DNA of 64,000 bases from Salmonella enterica subsp. houtenae serovar Houten (GCA_900478215.1 LS483478.1:1798001-1862000); one strand, 5' to 3'; shown: positions 53,756-63,466, counted from the first letter of the stretch. Notes: a model not told the origin generated them from the sequence alone. Numbers and translations are program-made.

Positions 53756-53780
53756 CCGAAACGGTGTGGACAAACACTCC

Positions 53781-53813
53781 AGCAGCGGTAAGTCATTACC
53801 GCTGCTTTTTTTT
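53781..53813 (+). terminator. Rho-independent terminator of flhDC
   Basis: AGCAGCGGTAA/TTACCGCTGCT is a perfect 11-bp stem with a 4-nt loop followed by seven to eight T. It ends the master operon 26 nt after flhC, so motA needs its own promoter in the 66 bp that remain. Confidence 0.92.
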
Positions 53814-53879
53814 GCCTTGCCTTCGCGTTAACCGCCCGACTGCGCATCCTGTCATAGTCAACAGCGGAAGGATGATGTC

Positions 53880-54767
53880 GTGCTTATCTTATTAGGTTAC
53901 CTGGTGGTTATCGGTACAGTTTTCGGTGGTTATGTCATGACCGGCGGACACCTTGGGGCACTCTATCAACCTGCTGAACTGGTCATCATTGGCGGCGCGG
54001 GGATAGGGGCATTCATTGTCGGCAACAACGGGAAGGCCATCAAAGGCACGATGAAAGCGATTCCGTTGTTGTTTCGTCGCTCGAAATACACGAAAACCAT
54101 GTACATGGATCTGTTGGCGCTACTCTATCGCCTGATGGCCAAATCACGTCAGCAGGGTATGTTTTCCCTTGAGCGCGACATTGAGAATCCGAAAGAGAGT
54201 GAAATCTTCGCCAGTTATCCGCGTATTCTGGCCGATGCGGTGATGCTTGATTTTATTGTCGATTATCTGCGCCTGATCATCAGCGGCAACATGAACACGT
54301 TCGAAATTGAAGCGTTGATGGATGAAGAGATTGAAACCCATGAAAGCGAGGCGGAAGTCCCTGCTAACAGTCTGGCGATGGTGGGGGATTCACTGCCTGC
54401 CTTTGGTATCGTCGCGGCGGTAATGGGGGTGGTTCACGCTCTGGCTTCAGCCGATCGTCCGGCCGCGGAATTGGGGGCGCTGATTGCCCATGCCATGGTA
54501 GGAACGTTTCTTGGGATTTTACTGGCTTATGGATTCATTTCTCCGTTGGCTACCGTTTTGCGCCAGAAGAGCGCCGAAACCACCAAGATGATGCAGTGCG
54601 TAAAAATTACATTGCTGTCTAATCTGAACGGCTATGCGCCGCCGATTGCCGTGGAATTTGGACGTAAAACGCTTTATTCCAGCGAACGCCCGTCGTTTAT
54701 CGAGCTGGAAGAACATGTTCGCGCAGTGAGAAACCCAAATCAGCAGCAGACGACTGAGGAAGCATGA
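53880..54767 (+). CDS. motA: MotA, flagellar motor stator (proton channel)
   Basis: MotA (295 aa) forms the stator ring with MotB. Four membrane helices lie near 1-25, 32-50, 170-192 and 200-222. The cytoplasmic loop holds the Arg and Glu that act on FliG, in MLDFIVDYLRLIISGNMNTF. The start is GTG at 53880, after GGAAGGATG, matching the conserved MLILLGYLVVIGTVFGGYVM. It overlaps motB by 4 bp. Confidence 0.95.
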   Translation: MLILLGYLVVIGTVFGGYVMTGGHLGALYQPAELVIIGGAGIGAFIVGNNGKAIKGTMKAIPLLFRRSKYTKTMYMDLLALLYRLMAKSRQQGMFSLERDIENPKESEIFASYPRILADAVMLDFIVDYLRLIISGNMNTFEIEALMDEEIETHESEAEVPANSLAMVGDSLPAFGIVAAVMGVVHALASADRPAAELGALIAHAMVGTFLGILLAYGFISPLATVLRQKSAETTKMMQCVKITLLSNLNGYAPPIAVEFGRKTLYSSERPSFIELEEHVRAVRNPNQQQTTEEA

Positions 54768-55693
54768 AAAATCAGGCCCATCCCATTGTCGTCGTAAAAC
54801 GCCGCAAGCACAAACCGCATGGCGGTGGGGCGCACGGTTCCTGGAAGATCGCCTACGCCGATTTTATGACGGCGATGATGGCTTTTTTTCTGGTGATGTG
54901 GCTGATTTCTATCTCCAGCCCTAAAGAATTAATTCAGATTGCCGAATATTTTCGTACGCCGTTAGCCACCGCGGTAACGGGCGGTAACCGGATTGCCAAT
55001 AGCGAGAGCCCGATACCAGGCGGCGGCGATGATTACACCCAACAGCAGGGTGAAGTGGAAAAGCAACCGAATATCGACGAGCTGAAAAAACGAATGGAGC
55101 AGAGTCGGTTAAACAAACTGCGCGGCGATCTGGATCAACTGATCGAATCCGATCCCAAACTGCGCGCGTTACGTCCGCATCTGAAGATCGATTTAGTGCA
55201 GGAGGGGTTGCGCATCCAGATTATCGACAGCCAGAACCGCCCGATGTTTAAAACCGGCAGCGCCGAAGTTGAGCCGTATATGCGCGATATCCTGCGCGCG
55301 ATTGCGCCAGTGTTAAACGGTATACCTAATCGCATTAGCCTGGCCGGCCATACCGATGACTTTCCCTACGCGAACGGCGAAAAAGGCTATAGCAACTGGG
55401 AGTTATCTGCCGATCGCGCCAATGCCTCGCGTCGAGAACTGGTCGCTGGCGGGCTGGATAACGGAAAAGTATTACGGGTGGTTGGCATGGCCGCCACGAT
55501 GCGGCTGAGCGATCGCGGTCCTGATGACGCCATCAACCGCCGTATAAGCCTGCTGGTGTTAAACAAACAGGCGGAACAGGCCATTTTGCATGAAAACGCT
55601 GAAAGCCAGAATGAGCCGGTAAGTGTATTACAACAGCCTGCGGCAGTCCCGCCGGCAAGCGTACCCACATCGCCACAAGCGGAACCGAGGTGA
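54764..55693 (+). CDS. motB: MotB, flagellar motor stator with OmpA-like peptidoglycan anchor
   Basis: MotB (309 aa) has a single membrane helix near 29-50 with the essential proton-binding Asp33 (KIAYADFMTAMMAFFLVMWL), a plug region, and an OmpA-like peptidoglycan-binding domain near 150-270 (ISLAGHTDDFPYANGEKGYS; SADRANASRRELV). It overlaps motA by 4 bp and ends 4 bp before cheA. Confidence 0.95.
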   Translation: MKNQAHPIVVVKRRKHKPHGGGAHGSWKIAYADFMTAMMAFFLVMWLISISSPKELIQIAEYFRTPLATAVTGGNRIANSESPIPGGGDDYTQQQGEVEKQPNIDELKKRMEQSRLNKLRGDLDQLIESDPKLRALRPHLKIDLVQEGLRIQIIDSQNRPMFKTGSAEVEPYMRDILRAIAPVLNGIPNRISLAGHTDDFPYANGEKGYSNWELSADRANASRRELVAGGLDNGKVLRVVGMAATMRLSDRGPDDAINRRISLLVLNKQAEQAILHENAESQNEPVSVLQQPAAVPPASVPTSPQAEPR

Positions 55694-55697
55694 TAGC

Positions 55698-57713
55698 GTG
55701 AGCATGGATATTAGCGATTTTTATCAGACATTTTTTGATGAAGCTGACGAGCTGTTGGCTGATATGGAGCAGCACCTGCTGGATTTGGCGCCGGAATCTC
55801 CGGACGCTGAACAACTGAACGCCATTTTTCGCGCGGCGCACTCCATTAAAGGCGGCGCGGGCACATTCGGCTTCACCATTCTGCAGGAAACCACGCATTT
55901 AATGGAAAATCTGCTGGATGAAGCCCGACGCGGTGAAATGCAGCTCAATACCGACATTATCAACCTGTTTTTGGAAACGAAAGATATTATGCAGGAACAG
56001 CTCGACGCCTATAAAAACTCCGAAGAGCCGGATGCCGCAAGCTTCGAATATATCTGCAAGGCGCTACGCCAGTTGGCTCTGGAGGCGAAAGGCGAAACCA
56101 CGCCGGCGGTCGTAGAGGCCGCGGCACTAAGCGCGGCGATCCAGGAAGAGAGCGTAGCCGAAACCGAATCGCCTCGTGACGAGAGTAAACTGCGTATTGT
56201 ACTTTCACGGTTGAAAGCCAGTGAGGTCGATCTACTTGAAGAAGAGTTGGGTAATCTGGCTACGCTGACGGATGTCGTTAAGGGGGCGGATTCGCTGTCG
56301 GCAACTCTGGATGGCAGCGTCGCGGAAGATGACATTGTCGCGGTGCTCTGTTTTGTCATCGAGGCCGATCAGATCGCTTTTGAAAAAGTGGTCGCCGCGC
56401 CAGTTGAAAAAACGCAAGAGAAAACTGAGGTAGCGCCGGTAGCGCCTCCGACAGCAGTTGCGCCAGCCGCCAAAAGCGCGGCGCATGAACATCATGCGGG
56501 GCGCGAAAAACCAGCGCGTGAACGCGAGTCCACCAGCATTCGTGTGGCGGTAGAGAAAGTGGATCAGCTCATAAACCTGGTCGGCGAGTTAGTGATTACC
56601 CAGTCAATGTTGGCCCAGCGCTCTAATGAGCTGGACCCGGTAAACCACGGCGATCTCATTACCAGTATGGGGCAGTTACAACGTAACGCCCGCGATTTAC
56701 AAGAGTCGGTGATGTCGATTCGCATGATGCCCATGGAGTATGTCTTCAGCCGTTTTCCTCGCCTGGTGCGCGATTTGGCAGGCAAACTGGGTAAGCAGGT
56801 AGAGTTGACGCTGGTCGGCAGTTCTACGGAACTTGATAAGAGCTTGATCGAACGCATCATCGACCCGCTGACGCACCTGGTGCGCAACAGTCTCGACCAC
56901 GGCATTGAAATGCCGGAAAAACGCCTTGAAGCCGGGAAAAATGTTGTTGGCAACCTGATCCTCTCGGCAGAGCACCAGGGCGGAAATATCTGTATTGAAG
57001 TGACCGATGACGGCGCGGGGCTTAACCGTGAGCGTATCCTGGCGAAGGCTATTTCGCAGGGGATGGCGGTAAATGAAAACATGACCGACGATGAAGTAGG
57101 CATGTTGATCTTCGCCCCGGGATTCTCAACGGCGGAACAGGTAACGGATGTCTCCGGTCGCGGCGTTGGCATGGATGTGGTGAAACGTAACATTCAGGAG
57201 ATGGGCGGTCACGTTGAGATCCAGTCAAAACAGGGCTCCGGCACCACAATTCGTATTCTGCTGCCGCTGACGCTGGCCATCCTTGATGGCATGTCGGTCC
57301 GCGTGGCGGGGGAAGTTTTTATTCTACCGTTGAATGCGGTGATGGAGTCGTTGCAACCGCGTGAAGAAGATCTTCATCCGCTGGCCGGCGGCGAACGGGT
57401 CCTGGAAGTTCGCGGCGAGTATTTGCCGCTGGTTGAATTGTGGAAAGTGTTTGACGTGGAAGGAGCGAAAACCGAAGCCACGCAGGGCATTGTTGTGATC
57501 CTGCAAAGTGCGGGACGTCGTTATGCATTGCTGGTCGATCAGCTTATCGGCCAGCACCAGGTGGTGGTCAAAAACCTGGAAAGCAACTATCGCAAGGTGC
57601 CGGGTATTTCCGCCGCGACGATCCTCGGCGATGGCAGTGTCGCGCTGATTGTTGATGTTTCCGCATTGCAGGGGTTAAACCGCGAACAACGTATGGCGAT
57701 CACAGCCGCCTGA
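55698..57713 (+). CDS. cheA: CheA, chemotaxis histidine kinase
   Basis: CheA (671 aa) phosphorylates CheY and CheB. Domains: P1 phosphotransfer with His48 (FRAAHSIKGGAGTFG), P2 CheY-binding near 160-230, an Ala/Pro/Glu-rich linker, P3 dimerisation (from about 290), P4 kinase with LVRNSLDHGIEMPEKR (N box), EVTDDGAGL (G1) and GRGVGMDVVKRNI (G2), and P5 CheW-like at the C-terminus. The start is GTG at 55698 reading (V/M)SMDISDFYQTFFDEADEL. The frame opens earlier inside motB. An internal start for a short CheA form is known in enterobacteria. Confidence 0.96.
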   Translation: MSMDISDFYQTFFDEADELLADMEQHLLDLAPESPDAEQLNAIFRAAHSIKGGAGTFGFTILQETTHLMENLLDEARRGEMQLNTDIINLFLETKDIMQEQLDAYKNSEEPDAASFEYICKALRQLALEAKGETTPAVVEAAALSAAIQEESVAETESPRDESKLRIVLSRLKASEVDLLEEELGNLATLTDVVKGADSLSATLDGSVAEDDIVAVLCFVIEADQIAFEKVVAAPVEKTQEKTEVAPVAPPTAVAPAAKSAAHEHHAGREKPARERESTSIRVAVEKVDQLINLVGELVITQSMLAQRSNELDPVNHGDLITSMGQLQRNARDLQESVMSIRMMPMEYVFSRFPRLVRDLAGKLGKQVELTLVGSSTELDKSLIERIIDPLTHLVRNSLDHGIEMPEKRLEAGKNVVGNLILSAEHQGGNICIEVTDDGAGLNRERILAKAISQGMAVNENMTDDEVGMLIFAPGFSTAEQVTDVSGRGVGMDVVKRNIQEMGGHVEIQSKQGSGTTIRILLPLTLAILDGMSVRVAGEVFILPLNAVMESLQPREEDLHPLAGGERVLEVRGEYLPLVELWKVFDVEGAKTEATQGIVVILQSAGRRYALLVDQLIGQHQVVVKNLESNYRKVPGISAATILGDGSVALIVDVSALQGLNREQRMAITAA

Positions 57714-57733
57714 TTGAGTGAGAAGGGAATAAT

Positions 57734-58237
57734 ATGACCGGTATGAGTAATGTAAGCAAACTGGCCGGCGAGCCGTCAGGTCAGGAGTTCCTGGTGTTTA
57801 CACTGGGAGATGAAGAGTACGGTATCGATATCCTGAAAGTACAGGAGATCCGTGGCTATGACCAGGTGACGCGCATCGCCAATACACCAGCCTTTATAAA
57901 AGGGGTGACTAACCTGCGCGGCGTAATTGTCCCCATTGTCGATCTGCGGGTGAAATTCTGCGAAGGCGACGTTGAGTATGATGACAATACGGTCGTGATC
58001 GTACTGAATTTGGGGCAACGCGTCGTCGGGATAGTGGTGGACGGCGTGTCTGACGTACTGTCGTTAACGGCGGAACAAATCCGTCCGGCGCCAGAGTTCG
58101 CCGTGACCTTGTCAACGGAATATTTGACGGGATTGGGCGCGCTCGGCGAGCGTATGCTGATTCTGGTGAATATCGAAAAACTGCTTAACAGCGAAGAGAT
58201 GGCGTTGCTGGATATCGCAGCGTCACACGTCGCATAA
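57734..58237 (+). CDS. cheW: CheW, chemotaxis receptor-kinase adaptor
   Basis: CheW (167 aa) couples receptors to CheA. It has the two SH3-like CheW barrels, with EYGIDILKVQEIRGYDQVTR and FIKGVTNLRGVIVPIVDLRV. It follows cheA by 20 bp (AGAAGGGAATAAT ribosome-binding region) and ends the motAB-cheAW operon. A REP-like palindrome follows. Confidence 0.96.
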   Translation: MTGMSNVSKLAGEPSGQEFLVFTLGDEEYGIDILKVQEIRGYDQVTRIANTPAFIKGVTNLRGVIVPIVDLRVKFCEGDVEYDDNTVVIVLNLGQRVVGIVVDGVSDVLSLTAEQIRPAPEFAVTLSTEYLTGLGALGERMLILVNIEKLLNSEEMALLDIAASHVA

Positions 58238-58241
58238 TGAC

Positions 58242-58272
58242 ATTGCCGGATGGTGTCGCGCCCTCCGGCAAT
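58242..58272. repeat. REP-like palindrome between cheW and tar
   Basis: ATTGCCGGA/TCCGGCAAT forms a perfect 9-bp stem with a 13-nt loop, 4 nt after the cheW stop. Confidence 0.65.
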
Positions 58273-58417
58273 ATTAACCGTTATGCTTCCACCAGCGGTG
58301 ATAGCGCTTCTTCATCGCCCGCGCCCAACCCTCCTGCATTTTGCGCCGGCATCGCCGCTGCGACACTGTTATTGTGAATATCGTCTTCCGGGACAACGTT
58401 TTTCCTTTTTGCAAAAG

Positions 58418-58444
58418 TAAAGTTATTACCGCAGGTGCCGATAA
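58418..58444 (+). promoter_or_regulatory. Sigma-28 (FliA) promoter of tar-cheRBYZ
   Basis: TAAAGTTA, an 11-bp spacer and a perfect GCCGATAA fit the flagellar sigma-28 consensus, 31 bp before the tar ATG. Confidence 0.92.
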
Positions 58445-58475
58445 CGTTGGTAACTCGTTATCAGGAAGGTGCCTT

Positions 58476-60137
58476 ATGTTTAACCGTATCCGCGTTGTCA
58501 CAATGCTGATGATGGTGCTGGGGGTTTTCGCACTGTTACAGCTTGTTTCCGGTGGTTTGCTATTTTCTTCATTGCAGCATAACCAGCAAGGGTTTGTTAT
58601 TTCTAACGAATTACGCCAGCAACAAAGTGAACTCACGTCGACATGGGACTTAATGCTGCAAACGCGCATTAACCTGAGCCGCTCCGCCGCACGCATGATG
58701 ATGGACGCCTCTAACCAGCAGAGTAGCGCCAAAACGGATTTACTCCAGAACGCAAAAAACACCCTCGCACAGGCGGCGGCGCACTACACCAATTTCAAAA
58801 ACATATCCCCCTTACCCGCGATGGCGGAGGCCAGCGCGAATGTCGATGAAAAATATCAGCGCTATCAGGCTGCATTAACCGAACTTATCCAGTTCCTGGA
58901 TAACGGCAATATGGATGCCTATTTCGCCCAGCCAACCCAGGGAATGCAAAACGCGTTGGGCGAGGCGTTGGGTAGCTACGCCCGGGTGAGCGAAAATCTG
59001 TACCGCCAGACATTTGATCAAAGCGCTCATGACTACCGTTTTGCGCAATGGCAACTGGGGATTCTTGCGGTCGTGCTGGTGCTGATTTTGATGGTGGTTT
59101 GGTACGGTATTCGACATGCCCTGCTTAACCCATTAGCGCGAGTGATTGCTCATATCCGTGAGATTGCCAGCGGCGATCTGACCAAAACGCTCACCGTTTC
59201 AGGACGTAATGAAATCGGCGAACTGGCTGAGACGGTCGATCACATGCAGCGTTCTCTGACTGACACCGTGACGCAGGTTCGCGAGGGTTCGGATGCGATT
59301 TATTCCGGCACCAGCGAAATTGCTGCTGGTAATACCGATCTCTCTTCCCGTACCGAACAGCAAGCTTCCGCTCTGGAAGAGACGGCAGCCAGCATGGAAC
59401 AACTGACGGCGACCGTGAAGCAAAACGCCGATAACGCCCGTCAGGCTTCGCAACTGGCGCAAAGCGCCTCCGATACCGCGCGCCATGGCGGTAAAGTTGT
59501 CGACGGCGTGGTGAATACCATGCACGAAATTGCCGACAGTTCGAAAAAGATTGCTGACATTATCAGCGTTATCGATGGTATAGCCTTCCAGACTAACATT
59601 CTGGCGCTGAACGCGGCGGTAGAAGCGGCGCGCGCGGGCGAGCAGGGGCGTGGTTTTGCGGTAGTGGCAGGCGAGGTGCGTAATCTGGCCAGCCGCAGCG
59701 CCCAGGCGGCGAAAGAAATAAAAGCGTTGATTGAAGATTCCGTCTCGCGTGTCGATACCGGTTCTGTGCTGGTGGAAAGCGCCGGGGAAACCATGACTGA
59801 CATCGTCAATGCCGTCACGCGCGTCACGGATATTATGGGCGAAATTGCCTCCGCCTCGGATGAGCAAAGCCGGGGGATTGATCAGGTCGCTTTGGCCGTT
59901 TCTGAGATGGATCGCGTAACGCAACAGAACGCCTCGCTGGTTCAGGAGTCCGCGGCTGCGGCCGCCGCGCTGGAGGAGCAGGCCAGTCGTTTAACCATGT
60001 CGGTATCCGCTTTTCGGCTGGCATCGCGGTCGTTGGCGGCAAATAAACAGGAGGCGCGTCCGTCAGTGAACATTCAGCCCGGCAATACGCCGCGGCCGTT
60101 AGCCGCCGGGGATGATGCGAACTGGGAAACCTTCTGA
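58476..60137 (+). CDS. tar: Tar, aspartate chemoreceptor (methyl-accepting chemotaxis protein II)
   Basis: Tar (553 aa) senses aspartate. Membrane helices lie near 7-30 and 190-212 and bound a four-helix periplasmic domain with the aspartate-binding Arg64, Arg69, Arg73 and Thr154 all present. A HAMP domain follows (about 215-265), then the methylated coiled coil with the conserved tip NILALNAAVEAARAGEQGRG. The C-terminus ends NWETF, the CheR/CheB docking pentapeptide. It is preceded by the sigma-28 promoter. There is no tap gene after it, a known Salmonella difference from E. coli. Confidence 0.96.
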   Translation: MFNRIRVVTMLMMVLGVFALLQLVSGGLLFSSLQHNQQGFVISNELRQQQSELTSTWDLMLQTRINLSRSAARMMMDASNQQSSAKTDLLQNAKNTLAQAAAHYTNFKNISPLPAMAEASANVDEKYQRYQAALTELIQFLDNGNMDAYFAQPTQGMQNALGEALGSYARVSENLYRQTFDQSAHDYRFAQWQLGILAVVLVLILMVVWYGIRHALLNPLARVIAHIREIASGDLTKTLTVSGRNEIGELAETVDHMQRSLTDTVTQVREGSDAIYSGTSEIAAGNTDLSSRTEQQASALEETAASMEQLTATVKQNADNARQASQLAQSASDTARHGGKVVDGVVNTMHEIADSSKKIADIISVIDGIAFQTNILALNAAVEAARAGEQGRGFAVVAGEVRNLASRSAQAAKEIKALIEDSVSRVDTGSVLVESAGETMTDIVNAVTRVTDIMGEIASASDEQSRGIDQVALAVSEMDRVTQQNASLVQESAAAAAALEEQASRLTMSVSAFRLASRSLAANKQEARPSVNIQPGNTPRPLAAGDDANWETF

Positions 60138-60175
60138 TCGACGTGTGCTATGTGCTGTCGGTTACCAATTAATTT

Positions 60176-60207
60176 GCGAACCAGCCGATATCTTTCGTCT
60201 GGTTCGC
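60176..60207. repeat. Hairpin in the tar-cheR gap
   Basis: GCGAACCAG/CTGGTTCGC is a perfect 9-bp stem with a 14-nt loop, in the 161-bp gap where E. coli carries tap. Confidence 0.6.
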
Positions 60208-60298
60208 GATAGGTAAAAGTTAAAAATGTGTAATACGGGAAGCATGGCGTTGCCGCAGGGCGCGCCCGTTGTATTGTGAATGTGATTAAGAAGGCGCT

Positions 60299-61165
60299 AT
60301 GACATCATCTCTGCCCTCCGGGCAAACGTCATTATTGTTACAGATGACACAGCGCCTCGCGCTGTCCGACGCGCATTTTCGTCGGATATGTCAATTAATC
60401 TACCAGCGCGCCGGGATCGTGCTGGCCGACCATAAGCGGGATATGGTTTATAACCGCCTGGTTCGGCGGCTGCGTACCCTGGGGCTGGATGATTTTGGCC
60501 GTTATCTCAGTATGCTGGAGGCTAATCAAAACAGCGCTGAGTGGCAGGCTTTTATCAACGCTCTGACCACCAACCTGACCGCTTTTTTTCGGGAGGCGCA
60601 CCATTTCCCGATCCTTGCGGAACATGCGCGTCGCCGTCACGGTGAGTACCGCGTCTGGAGTGCGGCGGCATCAACGGGTGAAGAACCCTACAGCATCGCC
60701 ATTACGCTGGCGGATGCGTTGGGGATGGCTCCCGGTCGCTGGAAAGTGTTTGCCAGCGATATTGATACTGAAGTGCTGGAAAAAGCGAGAAGCGGTATTT
60801 ATCGCCTCAGCGAATTGAAAACGTTATCGCCTCAGCAGTTACAGCGTTACTTCATGCGCGGAACGGGGCCGCATGACGGATTGGTGCGCGTGCGTCAGGA
60901 ACTGGCCAATTATGTTGAATTTTCCTCCCTTAATTTGCTGGAAAAACAGTACAACATCCCCGGACCCTTTGACGCGATTTTTTGCCGTAACGTCATGATC
61001 TATTTTGATAAAACGACGCAGCAGGACATTCTACGCCGTTTTGTTCCACTCCTTAAACCTGACGGACTGTTGTTTGCCGGTCACTCAGAAAACTTTAGCA
61101 ACCTCGTGCGCGAGTTTAGCCTGCGCGGACAGACGGTGTATGCGCTAAGTAAGGATAAAGCATGA
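60299..61165 (+). CDS. cheR: CheR, chemoreceptor methyltransferase
   Basis: CheR (288 aa) methylates receptor glutamates with S-adenosylmethionine for adaptation. The N-terminal helical domain leads to the SAM-binding fold with RVWSAAASTGEEPYSIAITL and FDAIFCRNVMIYFDKTTQQD. The first ATG (MTSSLPSGQTSLLLQMTQRL) fits the known protein. It overlaps cheB by 4 bp. Confidence 0.96.
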   Translation: MTSSLPSGQTSLLLQMTQRLALSDAHFRRICQLIYQRAGIVLADHKRDMVYNRLVRRLRTLGLDDFGRYLSMLEANQNSAEWQAFINALTTNLTAFFREAHHFPILAEHARRRHGEYRVWSAAASTGEEPYSIAITLADALGMAPGRWKVFASDIDTEVLEKARSGIYRLSELKTLSPQQLQRYFMRGTGPHDGLVRVRQELANYVEFSSLNLLEKQYNIPGPFDAIFCRNVMIYFDKTTQQDILRRFVPLLKPDGLLFAGHSENFSNLVREFSLRGQTVYALSKDKA

Positions 61166-62211
61166 GTAAAATCAGGGTATTGTCGGTTGATGATTCTGCG
61201 CTGATGCGCCAAATCATGACTGAAATTATTAATAGCCATAGCGATATGGAGATGGTGGCGACCGCGCCGGACCCATTGGTCGCCAGGGATCTTATCAAAA
61301 AATTTAATCCGGACGTATTGACCCTGGACGTTGAGATGCCGCGTATGGATGGCCTCGATTTCCTTGAAAAATTAATGCGTTTGCGTCCGATGCCGGTGGT
61401 GATGGTCTCCTCTCTGACCGGTAAAGGTTCCGAAGTGACGCTACGGGCGCTGGAGCTAGGGGCCATCGATTTTGTCACCAAACCGCAGCTTGGCATTCGT
61501 GAAGGTATGCTGGCGTATAGCGAGATGATCGCCGAAAAAGTGCGTACCGCCGCGCGGGCCCGTATCGCCGCGCATAAGCCGATGGCAGCACCGGCAACCT
61601 TAAAGGCCGGTCCACTGCTCAGTTCGGAAAAACTGATCGCTATCGGCGCTTCAACGGGCGGTACTGAAGCTATTCGCCATGTGCTGCAACCGCTGCCGCT
61701 TTCCAGCCCGGCAGTGATTATTACGCAGCATATGCCGCCTGGCTTTACCCGTTCGTTTGCCGAGCGTCTTAATAAACTCTGCCAAATCAGCGTTAAGGAG
61801 GCCGAAGACGGCGAACGCGTCTTGCCAGGTCATGCCTACATTGCGCCCGGCGACAAACACATGGAGCTGGCGCGTAGCGGGGCGAATTATCAAATCAAAA
61901 TTCATGACGGCCCACCGGTTAACCGGCATCGGCCTTCCGTGGATGTGCTGTTTCATTCGGTGGCGAAACACGCGGGGCGTAACGCCGTAGGCGTCATTCT
62001 TACGGGGATGGGCAACGATGGGGCTGCCGGAATGTTAGCGATGTACCAGGCAGGCGCCTGGACCATCGCTCAAAACGAAGCAAGTTGTGTGGTGTTCGGC
62101 ATGCCGCGCGAAGCCATCAATATGGGTGGCGTGAGCGAAGTGGTCGATCTTAGCCAGGTAAGCCAGCAAATGCTGGCGAAAATCAGTGCCGGACAGGCGA
62201 TACGTATTTGA
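61162..62211 (+). CDS. cheB: CheB, receptor methylesterase/deamidase response regulator
   Basis: CheB (349 aa) removes receptor methyl groups and deamidates glutamines when phosphorylated by CheA. The receiver domain has Asp10, Asp11 and phospho-acceptor Asp56 (VLTLDVEMP). The catalytic domain has Ser164 in IAIGASTGGTEAIRH, His190 in VIITQHMPPGFTRSF and an Asp in VILTGMGNDGAAGM. Its start overlaps cheR; cheY follows after 17 bp. Confidence 0.96.
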   Translation: MSKIRVLSVDDSALMRQIMTEIINSHSDMEMVATAPDPLVARDLIKKFNPDVLTLDVEMPRMDGLDFLEKLMRLRPMPVVMVSSLTGKGSEVTLRALELGAIDFVTKPQLGIREGMLAYSEMIAEKVRTAARARIAAHKPMAAPATLKAGPLLSSEKLIAIGASTGGTEAIRHVLQPLPLSSPAVIITQHMPPGFTRSFAERLNKLCQISVKEAEDGERVLPGHAYIAPGDKHMELARSGANYQIKIHDGPPVNRHRPSVDVLFHSVAKHAGRNAVGVILTGMGNDGAAGMLAMYQAGAWTIAQNEASCVVFGMPREAINMGGVSEVVDLSQVSQQMLAKISAGQAIRI

Positions 62212-62228
62212 ACCAGGAGTAGTATTTT

Positions 62229-62618
62229 ATGGCTGATAAAGAGCTTAAATTTTTGGTTGTGGATGACTTTTCGACCATGCGTCGTATCGTGCGCAACCTC
62301 TTAAAAGAGCTTGGATTTAACAATGTGGAAGAGGCCGAAGACGGTGTCGATGCGCTGAATAAGCTCCAGGCGGGCGGCTTTGGTTTCATTATCTCCGACT
62401 GGAACATGCCGAACATGGATGGGCTGGAGCTGCTAAAAACCATTCGCGCCGATAGCGCCATGTCGGCGTTACCCGTATTGATGGTGACGGCGGAAGCCAA
62501 GAAAGAGAATATTATCGCCGCCGCGCAGGCAGGCGCCAGCGGTTATGTCGTAAAACCGTTCACGGCAGCGACTCTGGAAGAGAAGCTCAACAAAATCTTT
62601 GAGAAACTGGGCATGTGA
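62229..62618 (+). CDS. cheY: CheY, chemotaxis response regulator
   Basis: CheY (129 aa) carries the phospho-signal to FliM. All key residues are present: Asp12, Asp13, Asp57 (FIISDWNMPNMD), Thr87, Tyr106 and Lys109 (SGYVVKP). It is preceded by AGGAG and followed by cheZ after 10 bp. Confidence 0.97.
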   Translation: MADKELKFLVVDDFSTMRRIVRNLLKELGFNNVEEAEDGVDALNKLQAGGFGFIISDWNMPNMDGLELLKTIRADSAMSALPVLMVTAEAKKENIIAAAQAGASGYVVKPFTAATLEEKLNKIFEKLGM

Positions 62619-62628
62619 GGATGCGATG

Positions 62629-63273
62629 ATGATGCAACCATCTATCAAGCCTGCTGATGAAGGCTCAGCAGGAGACATCATTGCGCGCATCGGTAGTTTG
62701 ACCCGAATGCTGCGCGACAGCCTGCGCGAACTGGGGCTGGACCAGGCGATTGCCGAAGCGGCGGAGGCGATCCCCGATGCGCGCGACCGTCTGGATTACG
62801 TCGTCCAGATGACGGCGCAGGCGGCGGAACGTGCGCTAAACAGCGTAGAAGCCTCGCAGCCGCATCAGGATGCGATGGAAAAAGAGGCGAAAGCGCTGAC
62901 ACAACGTTGGGACGAATGGTTTGAAAATCCGATCGAGCTTTCCGATGCCCGTGAACTGGTAACGGATACGCGCCAGTATCTCAAAGATGTTCCGGGCCAT
63001 ACCAGCTTTACTAATGCGCAACTGCTGGACATCATGATGGCGCAGGATTTCCAGGATCTGACCGGTCAGGTGATCAAGCGCATGATGGACGTAATTCAGG
63101 AAATTGAGCGCCAGTTGTTGATGGTGCTGCTGGAAAACATCCCGGAGCAGGGCGCGCGGCCAAAACGCGAGAACGAAAGTTTACTCAACGGCCCGCAGGT
63201 GGATACCTCGAAAGCTGGCGTAGTCGCCAGCCAGGATCAGGTGGACGATCTGCTGGATAGTCTTGGGTTTTAA
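62629..63273 (+). CDS. cheZ: CheZ, CheY-P phosphatase
   Basis: CheZ (214 aa) dephosphorylates CheY-P. It is a long four-helix coiled-coil protein; the catalytic Gln lies in MAQDFQDLTGQVIKRMMDVI, and the C-terminal CheY-binding helix is SQDQVDDLLDSLGF. Three ATG codons stand in tandem from 62626; the second gives the E. coli length and is 8 nt from GAGG, but the first is possible. Confidence 0.95.
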   Translation: MMQPSIKPADEGSAGDIIARIGSLTRMLRDSLRELGLDQAIAEAAEAIPDARDRLDYVVQMTAQAAERALNSVEASQPHQDAMEKEAKALTQRWDEWFENPIELSDARELVTDTRQYLKDVPGHTSFTNAQLLDIMMAQDFQDLTGQVIKRMMDVIQEIERQLLMVLLENIPEQGARPKRENESLLNGPQVDTSKAGVVASQDQVDDLLDSLGF

Positions 63274-63325
63274 CTCTTTTTGACCTGATGGCGTTGCGCT
63301 TAGCAGGTCCGAACCCGTCAACCAG

Positions 63326-63357
63326 GCCGGAGACGATACTTTATTATCGTATCCGGC
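63326..63357. repeat. REP-like palindrome after cheZ
   Basis: GCCGGA and ACGATA pair with TATCGT and TCCGGC (one G-A mismatch between), with a 6-nt loop. It lies 52 nt after cheZ and marks the end of the che operon. Confidence 0.65.
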
Positions 63358-63466
63358 TATCCCTATTAACGCCATAAACCCCGCCTTTTTTACCGCTTAC
63401 TCCGCCCATTGGCGTAAAGCGGTTCTGGCATCATTCTCGCTTATCAATCTATCCAGGGTTTGCTGC

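Noticed and set aside
59199..59924. 241-codon open frame opposite tar
   Set aside because: Antisense shadow of the highly conserved receptor signalling domain.
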